A stretch of DNA of 64,000 nt from Paenibacillus tyrphae (GTDB lineage Bacteria > Bacillota > Bacilli > Paenibacillales > NBRC-103111), in contig NZ_JNVM01000036.1 in NCBI RefSeq assembly GCF_000722545.1, positions 1 through 64,000 on the forward strand, written 5' to 3'. This document shows, piece by piece, positions 45,813 to 57,800 of the stretch. The first letter of the stretch is position 1. Each line of letters opens with the position of its first letter. A model generated the notes under the pieces. That model was not told the origin of the DNA. It worked only from the letters and a program-made list of their open reading frames with translations, and did no database searches. Made by a program: the position numbers and the translations under genes.

Positions 45813-48800
45813 ATGAAAGATTTCCTGCAGCAACTATTGTCTGAAGTGAAACACAATCGTTTGTCCAAATCCGAAGCGATAGATATGATTCGAAATGCAC
45901 AGGCGGCAAGCAGAAACGAGTCCGTTTCTGAGCCGGCTTCTGAATTGTTGACCTATGAAGAAGTCTGGAAGGAGGAAAAGGCGGCCGAGGGAACGCCGCT
46001 TCGTGCGAGCAAGCTGATCTGCTTCCTGACAGAGCCGGAGCATCAGCAAGCGGTCGTGGAAGCGGTGCAGGCTGTCGATGATCGCGCACAGGTTGCGTTC
46101 GTCACCAGCTGGGAGAGCCTTCAGGACGTGCTCGGCGACGGGCGGCAGGACTGGCAAGAGGTGGACGCCGTGCTGTACCTCTGTCCGCTGGAGGATGCGA
46201 GCTGCCGTCAGGACCCGGCTGCGCTCGTTCCTCTTGTCCAAGATCTGGCGAAGTCGAACGTGCAGGCCAAGCGACTGCTGCTCCTCGGTTCTTATGCCAA
46301 CGAATTGGAGCGCTGTCATCTGGAGTCGTGGATCGCGCTGACCCGCTCGCTACGGCTCGTGCTGCCACAGACGCAGGCGGCCATGTTCATTCAAGAGGGA
46401 GAGGTCTCGCTCGCTGCATGCCTGCCGAAGATTTTGACGGAACTGCAAGCGCCGTTGCTCTCCAGCGTTCTCTACCGATCCGGCAAGCGCTATGTCTGCT
46501 CCGTGCAGCCGACCGACTTGCAAGCGGGCGACTTGAAGGTGAGAACAGGGGGCACTTATCTGATCACCGGAGGATGCGGTGGGCTTGGGTATTTATTTTC
46601 GGAATATTTTGCGAAAAAAGGTCCGGTCAAGCTGATCCTGACTGGCCGCTCTGCGCTTGACGATGAGAAGCTGGCCAAGCTCCGTGCTCTGGAACAGCTG
46701 GGCAGCCAAGTCCTGTATGTGAAAGCGGATGTCTGCGAGGCGGATGCGATGCGGGAAGGGCTTGCTCAAGCGCGTGAGCAGTTTGGCGCGATTCATGGCG
46801 TTGTGCATGCGGCGGGTGTCACGAGCGGCCGGAGCATCCTTGAGAAAGATGCGGAGAGTTTCAAGCGCATCCTCGACCCGAAAATCAGGGGCACCCAAGT
46901 GCTTGACGAGCTGCTCGCAGACGAAGAGGCGTTGGAGTTCGTCTGCTATTTCTCGTCGTCTTCGGCGGTCCTCGGCGACTTTGGTTCGGGTGACTATGCG
47001 CTGGCGAACCGGTTCCAGATGGCCTATGCAGCCATGCGAAACGAACAGGGGCGTCCCGGTAAGACGCTGGTGATCAACTGGCCGCTCTGGAGAGACGGAG
47101 GCATGGGGCTGGAAGATGAGGAGAGCGCCAAGATCTACCTGAAAACGAGCGGTCAGCGCTTCTTGGAAGTGGAAGAAGGGCTGGCGATGTTCGACCTCCT
47201 TCTCTCGCAGGAGCGGACGCAGCATCTGGTCATGGCCGGAGAGCGCCGTCGAGTCGAGCACTTCCTCGACCTGTCGCAGCCGAAGCCTTCGAAGGCTCCG
47301 ACCTCGCAAGCGGTCCTCTCTTCCGGTTCCGGAAGACGTCCGGAGATGAAGGGATTCACGGTGGCACAATGCTTGACGTGGGATTTGCAAGAACTGATCG
47401 GCGGAATTCTAAAGGTCTCACGGGACAAGTTGGACGTGGGGACGAACCTGGCCGATTTTGGATTTGAGTCGGTCAGCTTGGCCGAGCTGGCCGCTGCGAT
47501 GACGAAGCATTTTGGCGTGGAGATCTCCCCGGCGGTGTTTTTCGGGCATTCGACGATTCAGGCGCTGGTCTCGCATCTGGAGAGCGAGCATGGAGAAGTC
47601 GTGCGCGCCTTCTACGCGACGGAGCGAGTGGAGCCTGAGCGTGTGGAGAAACAGCCGGAAGCGTCTCTTGAGGACACTATTGCGGAAACGGCGGCGACCG
47701 AGACCTCGGGAGCGGGGCCGGAGCCGATAGCGATCATCGGGATGAGCGGGCGCTTCCCGCAGGCGCGCGACATCGACGAACTGTGGGACATCCTCGCCGA
47801 AGGACGGGATGCGGTCACCGAGATTCCGGAAGACCGCTATGACTGGCGGGAGTATTATGGCGACCACAGCCGCAGCAAATGGCTGGGTGCGATCCCGGGC
47901 GTGCGGGAGTTCGATCCGCTGTTCTTTGAGATCTCGCCGCTGGAAGCCGAAGCGATGGACCCGAAACAGCGCCTGCTCCTGCAAGAGGCGTGGCGGGCGC
48001 TGGAAGATGCGGGATTGGGCAAGCGACATCTGAACGAGAGCAAGATCGGCATGTTCGTCGGCGTGGAAGAAGGCGACTATCAGATGCTGTCTCAAGGCGA
48101 GGATACCAGCATCACGTCGAACCATAACGCGATTCTTGCGGCGCGCCTGCCGTATTTCCTGAACTTTAGCGGCCCGGTGATGGCGATCAATACCGCCTGC
48201 TCCTCCGGGTTGGTGGTAGCCCATCAGGCCTGCTTGAGCCTGCGAAATGGGGAGTGTGACGCGGCGGTGGTCGCAGGCGTGAACTTGCTGCTGACGCCGG
48301 CCGCTTACCTAGGCATGACGGAGGCCGGCATGCTGTCGGAGGATGGCAAATGCAAGGCGTTTGACAACGGGGCGAACGGTTTGGTGCCGGGGGAAGCCGT
48401 GGCGGTGGTCGTGCTCAAGCGGCTCTCGCAAGCACTGGCGGACGGCGACCCGGTCTACGCGGTCATCCAAGGCAGCGGCGTGAACTATGACGGCAAGACG
48501 AACGGCATCACGGCGCCAAGCACCGTCGCACAGGCGAATCTCGTACAGGATGTGTACGAGCAGCACGAGGTAGACCCGGAAGAGATCGACTACATCGTGA
48601 CGCATGGCACCGGGACGAAGCTCGGGGACCCGGTCGAGGTTCATGCGCTGCAGGACGTCTTCAAGCGCCGCACGCAAAAGCGCGGGTATTGTGCGCTGAC
48701 TTCGACCAAGACCAATCTGGGCCACACGTTTGCGGCGTCAGGTTTGGTCAACCTGATCAGCTTGGTTCAGGCGATGCGGCATGAGACTATCCCGGCCAGC

Positions 48801-51800
48801 CTGCATTGCGAGACGGAGAACGAGTACATCCGTTGGGAGAACAGTGCCTTTTATGTGAATAAGACGAGCAAGCCGTGGACGAAGCGGGCGGGCGCAGGCC
48901 GTGTGGGAGCGTTGAGTTCGTTCGGCATGAGCGGCACCAACGCGCACATGGTCGTCCGCAGTTTTGAAAAGGGTAGGAATACCGGTCCCCAAGACTCGCA
49001 TTACCTGCTCGCATTTTCGGCGAAAACGGACGAGGCGCTGCAAGAGAAACTGCAAGACATGATCGCGATGCTGGAGATCGATTCGGGCGCGGCAGGCAGT
49101 CTCGCGCAGATCAGCTACACGTTGCTGGAGGGGCGTCAGCATTTTGCCCATCGTCTGGCGGTCGTGGTGCAGGATGCGCAGGAGATGCTGCGCGTTCTGA
49201 AACAGGCGCGGGAAGGTGTGCAAGAAGCCAACGTGTTCCGCGGCAAGGTGGCGCGCGAGAAGGCCGGAGAGCCGGCCCTACAGGAGCAGGCGTTGGAGCT
49301 GGCAGGGAAGAGCCGCGAATTGGCGACGAACCCTGCGGCCTATCAGGAGCACCTTCATACACTTGCCGGTCTGTATTGCCAAGGCGGCGAGATCGCGGGA
49401 GACGCGCTGTTCGGCGCAGAAAGACCTACGCGCACGAACCTGCCGACCTATCCGTTCGCGCGGGAAGAATACTGGGTTGCACAGAAGGCGGAGGTCAGCG
49501 CTCTTCCGACGGCGTCGCAGTTGCATCCGCTGGTTCATCGGAACACGTCTGATTTTGCGGAACAGCGCTTTTCCTCGACGTTCACGGGAGCGGAGTTCTT
49601 CTTGGCCGATCATGTGGTCAAGGGGCAGAAGGTGCTGCCCGGCGTAGCCTATCTGGAGATGGCCCGCAAGGCGGTCGAGCAGGCGGCTGGCCTGAAGGAT
49701 GTTCGCCTGCGCAATGTGGTCTGGGCGCGGCCGATCCTCGTCGGCGAAGAACCTGTCGAGGTGCACATCGCCCTCTTCCCGGAGGCGGGCGGAGAGGTTG
49801 GATATGAGGTCTACACCCTGCAAGACGGGGAGGAGATCGTGCACAGCCAAGGACGCGCCGTGCGGAATGCACCGGCGGAAGAAGCGCCGAAGTGGGACCT
49901 GAAGGAACTGCAAGCATCCTTCGTGCAGGGACAGTACGGGGCAGCGGACTGCTATGAATTTTTCCGTGCGATGGGCATGGAGTACGGGCCGGCCTATCAA
50001 GGCATCGAGCAGGTGCAGGTGGGTGAAGGGCGCGTGCTGGCCGGATTGAGGCTGCCGTCCGTCGTCACCGACTCTCTGGCCGACTACCTTCTGCATCCGA
50101 GCCTTGCAGATGCGGCCTTGCAATCGGCCGTCGGGTTCCTGATCGGGCAAGAGATCTTCAAGCCGGCACTGCCGTTTGCGCTGCAGGAGCTAGATGTCTT
50201 CGGGCCGTGTGAAGCCGAGATGTGGGCGCTCGTTCGATACAGCGCGGGCAGCCGGCCGGAAGACAGGGTGCAAAAGCTCGATGTCGACCTCTGCGACAAG
50301 GAAGGAAGCGTTCGCATCCGTCTCAAAGGGTATATCTCCCGCGTGCTGGAAGCTGGAGCGGTTGCGGAAGACGAGCAGGCCACTGTGCCGGAGAAGCTAG
50401 TGGAAACGAGCCGGGAAGAGGTAGCTGCTGCGAGCGCGGACCCCTTGCAGGAGAGAGCGATCGCGTATCTCAAAGAGCAGGTGTCCACCGTTTTGAAATG
50501 GCCGGTGAGCCGCCTTGATGCGGATGCGCCGCTCGAACAGTACGGGATTGATTCCATGCTGGTGATGAAGCTGACCAACCAGTTGGAAAAAACATTTGGC
50601 TCTCTGCCCAAGACGCTCTTTTTTGAGTACCAGAACCTCCGAGACCTGGCTGGGTACTTCCTCGACTCGCATCGAGCGCAACTGGTGCGGCTGACAGGGG
50701 ACGAGGAACCGGCGCAAGACGCCGCGCCGGCCCGCAAGCCTGCGGTCAAGGAGACGCCGGAACGGACGGCGCTCGTCAGCCGTCGACGCCAGCGGTTCGC
50801 TTCGATGGCGCATGCACAAGAAGAGGGAGCGAACGGCAGGCTGGACGTCGCGATCATCGGCGTCTCCGGCCGCTATCCGGGGGCGCGCAACCTTCAGGAA
50901 TTCTGGGGCAATCTGCGGGACGGCGAGGATTCGATCACGGAGATTCCTCAAGAACGCTGGGATCATAGCCTCTATTTTGACCCGGACAAAAACAAGGCGG
51001 GCAAGACGAACAGCAAATGGGGCGGATTTATTGACGGCGTGGATCAATTCGATCCGCTGTTCTTCAACATCTCCCCGCGCGAGGCGGAGATCATGGACCC
51101 GCAGGAGCGACTGTTCCTGCAGACCGTCTACGAGGCGCTGGAAGACGCCGGTTATACCCGCGAGACGCTCGCCAAGCAGCGCGGACGGGAGCTTGACGGC
51201 AACGTTGGGGTCTATGTCGGCGTGATGTACGAAGAGTATCAGCTGTACGGCGCACAGGAGACGCTGCTTGGCCGCCCGATCGCGCTGGCGGGAAGTCCGG
51301 CTTCGATCGCCAACAGGGTGTCGTACTTCTTCAACCTGCACGGGCCGAGCCTTGCCGTCGATACGATGTGTTCGTCTTCGCTGACGGCGATTCATCTGGC
51401 CTGCCAGAGCTTGCAACAAGGCGGTTGCGAGCTGGCGATCGCCGGCGGTGTCAACGTCTCGATTCACCCGAATAAGTACATTTTGCTCGGCCAAGGCAAG
51501 TTCGCGTCGAGCAAAGGGCGATGCGAGAGTTTTGGCGAAGGGGGCGACGGGTACGTGCCGGGCGAAGGCGTTGGCGCGGTGCTGCTCAAGCCTTTGTCCA
51601 AAGCGATTGAAGACGGCGATCAGATCTACGGCGTGATCAAGGCGACGGCGATCAACCACGGGGGCAAAACCAACGGGTATACCGTCCCGAACCCGAATGC
51701 GCAGGCGAATGTGATCGAGCAGGCGCTGCGGCAGGCGGGACTTGACCCGAGCATGGTCTCCTACATCGAAGCGCACGGTACCGGCACCTCGCTTGGCGAT

Positions 51801-54800
51801 CCGATCGAGATCGCAGGCTTGACCAAGGCCTTCCAGGCCACGGCAAACGCCAAACTGCAATCCTGTGCCATCGGCTCGGCCAAGTCGAACATCGGTCACT
51901 GCGAGAGCGCAGCGGGCATCGCCGGCGTTACGAAGGTGTTGCTGCAGATGAAGCATCGCCAACTCGCGCCTTCACTGCATGCCAAGGTGCTCAACCCGAA
52001 CATCGACTTTGACGCGACCCCGTTCGTCGTGCAGCAGGAGCTGGCGGAGTGGAAGCGTCCGCTGGTGGAGATCGGCGGTCAGGTTCGCGAAGTGCCGCGC
52101 ATCGCCGGCATCTCGTCGTTCGGGGCGGGCGGTTCCAACGCGCATGTGATCATCGAGGAGTACGTTCCGGCAGAGCCGCTGCGCACGCCTGTCGAGGTGT
52201 CGCCGCAGAATCCGGTGCTGCTCGTGCTGTCGGCCAAAAATGAACAGCGCCTGCGTCAACAGGCGGAGAACCTGCTCGCCGCACTGCAGGAGGGACGATT
52301 CGCCGACGAAGATCTCGCGGACATGGCCTATACCTTGCAGGTGGGACGAGAAGCGATGGAAGAGCGTCTCGCCATAGTTGCAGGTTCGGTGCAGCAGCTG
52401 GTTCGCAAGCTGGAGGCGTTTATTAGCGGACAGGAAGAGATCAGTAAACTGTTCCGAGGGCAGGTCAAAGGCAACCGAGACACCTTCTCGCTCTTCGCCG
52501 CAGATGAAGAGCTGCAGGAAGCGATTGAAAAATGGATTCAGCGCCACAAGCTGTCCAAGCTGGCCGACCTGTGGGTCAAGGGCCTGGCGCTCGATTGGAG
52601 CAAGCTGTGGGGCGAGGAATTGCCGCGCCGCATCAGCCTGCCGACCTATCCGTTTGCCAAACAGCGTTGCTGGGCACCGCAGCTTGAGCGTCCGTCCGTC
52701 GTTCGAGCAGGCTTGACGACGGACGCGCTTCATCCGCTTTTGCATCGGAACACGTCCGATTTTTCCGAACAGAGATACAGCACGAGCTTGACGGGGCAGG
52801 AGTTTTTCCTCGCCGATCATGTGGTGAAGGGACAGCGCGTTCTGCCGGGCGTCGCCTATCTGGAGATGGCGCGCGCCGCCGTCGAACTGGCGGCCGGAGC
52901 TCCCGACGAGGACACGCAATTCCTTCGTCTGCAAAATGTGGTCTGGACGCACCCTGTCACAGTTGGCGATCGGCCTGTCGAGGTACACATCGGACTGTGC
53001 GAAGAGGAAGATGGCACGATCTCCTACGAGATCTTCAGCGGCGTTGACGCGAACATACACAGCCAAGGGCGTGCTGTCGTGATGGGCAAGAAACAGGTGG
53101 AGCAGTTGCCTGTTGAGGAGTTGAAGGCAGCTTGCAGCACGCGTGAGATCAGCGCGTCGGAGTGCTATGAGAGCTTTGCCGCGATGGGCTTGGAGTATGG
53201 TCCGACGCAGCGTACGCTCGATCTGTTGCAGGTCGGCGACGGGCAGATTCTGGCTCGTTTGACACTGCCGTCGAGCGTGACGGGAACCGATTCGCAATAC
53301 GTCCTGCACCCGAGCCTGATGGACGCGGCCTTGCAGGCGGCGATCGGGTTCCAGCTCGGCGTGGCACCACTGAAGCCGGCGCTTCCGTTTGCGTTGCAGG
53401 AGCTTGACATCTATTCTCCTTGCACGTCTTCGATGTGGGCGCAGGTTCGCTACAGCGAGGGGGGCAAGCCGGGGGATAGCGTGCAGAAGCTCGACATTCG
53501 CCTTTGTGACGAGCAAGGCAACGTGTGTGCGCACATGAAGGGCTTTTCCTCTCGCGTGCTGGAAAATCAGGCCGACTCGGAGGCGTTCGAAACGCTCATG
53601 CTGGCACCGCATTGGACGGAGCAAGCGCACGAACAGCAAGAGGCGACGGCCTATGCGGATCATCTCGTGCTGTCCTGCGAGTTCGAAGCTGACGTGCAAG
53701 GGGCGCGCTGCCTGACGTTGCAAGCGGATGAGAGAGACATCGAGGTGCGTTTTGAAGCGTATGCGATGCAGGCATTGGAGGAGATTCAGCGCATCTTGCA
53801 AGGCAAGCCCAAGGGCAAGGTGCTGGTGCAGATCGTCGTGCCGGCCCATGCGGAACAACTTCTGCTCGCCGGGCTGTCAGGTCTGCTGAAAACCGCCCAG
53901 ATGGAAAATCCGAACTTGATCGGGCAGCTGATCGAAGTCGATGAGCTCGAAGCGGTTGAGGAGAAGCTGCTGGCAGATCGCAACAGCGGGAAGGAAGACC
54001 ACATTCGATATCAGGGAAGCTCGCGACAAGTGGCGGGCTGGCGCGAAGTTCGCGCATCCGCAGATGCAGATGCCCTTTTGACACCGTGGAAAGAGGGCGG
54101 CATCTATCTCCTCACCGGCGGTGCGGGCGGTCTTGGACTGGTGTTTGCCAAGGAGATCGCCACACAGGCGCCGGGTGCAACGCTGGTGCTCACAGGTCGA
54201 TCCGTGCTGGGCGAGCCTCAACGAGAGGCGCTGTCCGAACTGGAGTCTCTGGGGGCGCGAGTGGTGTACAAGCAGGTGGATGTGACCGATCGAGCGGCAG
54301 TCGAGAAGCTGTTTGCAGAGCTGCGGGCGGATCATGGTACCCTGAATGGCATCCTGCATAGCGCCGGGGTGATCCGAGACAGCTTCATCATCAAGAAAAC
54401 AGCGGCGGAACTGACGCAAGTGCTGGCACCGAAGGTGCGCGGGCTTGTGAACCTTGATGTCGCCAGCCAAGACATGGCCTTGGACTTCTTTGTCTTGTTC
54501 TCTTCGCTGTCCGGCGGCCTTGGCAATCCGGGGCAGGCCGACTATGCGGCGGCTAATGCGTTCATGGATCAGTACGCGGCGCATCGCAACAGACGGGTGG
54601 CCGCCGGGGGTCGCCTTGGCCGGACGCTGTCGATCAACTGGCCGCTCTGGAAAGAGGGCGGCATGCATGTCGATCCGGAAACCGAGAAGATGATGATACA
54701 GAGCCTCGGCATGATCCCGCTGCGCACCAAGAGCGGACTTCGCGCCTTCTATGAAGGCTTGGCATCGGGTCAGGACCAAGTGCTGGTGATCGAAGGAAAA

Positions 54801-57800
54801 GCGGAGCGCATCAAGAAGAAACTGCTGCCGGCAGCTGTCTCCGTCTCGCCGTCCTCTGTCGCTGTTGCTGTCGATGACAAGGCGGACAGCATGAACCTGC
54901 GAGAGCGCGTGCTGGGCCTGCTGACTCAGACGGTTTCCCGTCTGCTCAAGGTCGATGCAGAAGAGCTGGATGCGGATGCAGAGCTGAGCGAGTACGGTTT
55001 TGATTCGATCACGCTGACCGAGTTTGCCAACGATCTAAACGAGGCGTACAAGCTGGACCTGATGCCGACGATCTTCTTCGAGAATCCGACGCTGCATGAG
55101 TTTGCCGGTTATTTGGCCGACGAATTCCGAGATGTGTTCGCCTCGCGCTTGACGGCTCCTTCCTCCCCGGCTGCCCCCGTGCAAGCGGAAACGGCACGGG
55201 CGGAAGTCGCAGCGCCCCTGCTGCAAGAAGCGACTCCGACCCGGGCGACGAGACAAAAGCGCCGCCCGCGTACCGCTGTGGTGCAACAGGCACAATCGGC
55301 GGTGACCGAGCCGATCGCCATCGTGGGGATGAGCGGGGCCTTCCCGCAATCCCGCGACATGCAGGAGTTCTGGCACAACCTCGTGGAAGGCATCGACTGC
55401 ATCTCCGAGATTCCTCCGGGACGCTGGGATTGGAGAGCCTATTTTGGCGACCCGAAGACGGAAGCCAACAAAACGAACATCAAGTGGGGCGGCTTCCTCG
55501 ACGAGACCGACAAGTTCGATTCGCTCTTCTTCGGCATCTCGCCGCTTGAAGCCAAGCTGATGGACCCTCAGCAGCGCCTTTTGATGACCTATGTCTGGAA
55601 GGCGATCGAGGATGCGGGCTATTCGGCACAGAGCCTGTCGGGCAGCAAGACGGGGATTTTCGTCGGAACGGGAAGCAGCGGGTACAGCGGACTGATCACG
55701 CAGGCGAACTTCCCGATTGAAGGCTACTCGTCCACGGGCGTCGTGCCGTCGGTCGGACCGAACCGCATGAGCTATGCCCTGAACCTTCACGGCCCGAGCG
55801 AGCCGGTGGAGACCGCTTGTTCAAGTTCGCTGGTCGCCATCCACCGCGCCGTCAGCGAGATGCAGAACGGCGACTGCGACATGGCGGTCGTCGGCGGTGT
55901 GAACACGATCGTAACCCCGGAGGCGCACATCAGCTTCAACAAGGCCGGCATGCTATCTGAAGACGGACGCTGCAAGACGTTCTCGGACGCGGCGAACGGC
56001 TATGTGCGCGGCGAAGGGGTCGGCATGCTCGTTTTGAAAAAGCTGTCGGTTGCCGAGCGCGACGGAGATCATATCTACGGCTTGATTCGCTCGACGGCGG
56101 TCAACCACGGGGGACGCGCGAACTCGCTGACGGCTCCCAACCCGAAGGCCCAAGCGGACCTGCTGATCAATGCGTACGACAAAGCCGGCATCGACCCGCG
56201 GACCGTCACCTACATCGAGGCGCACGGAACGGGCACCGAATTGGGCGACCCGATTGAGATCAACGGATTGAAGAGCGCGTTCCAAGAGTTGTACAGAAGA
56301 ACAGGGACGCAAGAGGTCGAGAGCGTTCACTGCGGGCTGGGTTCGGTGAAAACGAACATCGGCCACCTTGAACTCGCGGCCGGCATCGCAGGCGTGATCA
56401 AAGTGCTGCTGCAGCTCCGTCACCGGACGCTGGCACCTACGCTGCATTGCGAAACGGTCAATCCCTACATCCAACTGGAGGGCAGCCCGTTCTATCTCGT
56501 GCTGGAGGCGAAGCGATGGGAGGCTCTGCAAGACGCAGCCGGCCAAGACCTGCCGCGCCGTGCGGGCGTCAGTTCCTTCGGGTTCGGCGGCGTCAACGCG
56601 CATGTCGTGATCGAGGAGTATCTGCCGAAGGAGCAGCCGAGATCGAAGACGGAGACCTCCACCGAGAACCCGGTCGTCATCGCGCTGTCAGCCAAGAATG
56701 AACAGCGCCTGCAGGAGCAGGTGCGGCAACTGTGCAACGCCCTCATCGCGCAGGAGTTTGCCGACGAAGACCTCGCATCCATCGCCTACACGCTGCAAGT
56801 TGGGCGCGATGCGATGGAAGAGCGCCTGGCGCTGGTCGTCACGTCGGTTGAAGAGATGGAGCGCAGATTGCAGGCGTTCTTGCAAGGGCAGACCGGGCTG
56901 AACGGTGTCTGGCGAGGACAGGTCAAGCGCGGCAAGGCGAGCTCGGCCGAAGCGGCCGCTCATCCGGAATCGCGAGGGGCGGAGCAGATCGCCGAACTCT
57001 GGGTGAAGGGCCAGTTTTCTGACTGGAACCGACTCTACGGCGAGAACCGACCGCGCCGTCTCAGCCTGCCGACCTATCCGTTCGCGAAGGAGCGCCACTG
57101 GATTTCGCAAGCGCAGGATGCCTATGAAGCGCTGCTGTTTGAACCGATCTGGACCGAGCAGGCGGTGGTCCCGCAATCTTCACCACCGTCTCTCGCGCAG
57201 CATCTTGTGCTGCTCTGCGAGGTCGAGGCGAAGCTCGATTCGTTGCAGTATCGCATCCTGCAAGCCGGCTCCGCTGCGCTTGCAGAACGCTTCCAAGCGT
57301 GTGCGGCACAGGTGTTCACGGAGATTCAGACCCTTCTGCAGAACAAGCCGAAGGGCAAGGTGCTGATGCAAATCGCCGTGCCGTCACAGGCGGATTCGCA
57401 GCTGTTCACCGCGCTGTCCGGCCTGTTGCGAACGGCGCAGTTGGAGAACCCGAACTTCATCGGGCAAGTGATCGAAGTGGAGTCGGGCGCAGGGCTTGAA
57501 GCGAGACTGCAAGAGAACCTGCACGCCCTGCAAGACGACCATGTCCGCTATCAAAACGGCAAGCGTCTTGTTGCCGGGTGGCGCGAAGTGGAGATCGATC
57601 AAGAGCGCGCCCCGGTTCCGTGGCGTTCAGGAGGCATCTACCTGCTTACGGGCGGCGCCGGCGGGATCGGGATGATCGTCGCCGAGGAGATCGCACGGCA
57701 GGCCGCCAACCCGACCCTGATTCTCGCGGGCCGATCCCCGCTGTCGGACGCTGGTCAGGCCCGTCTGCGGAAACTGCGGGGCATGGGCGCATGCGTGGAA

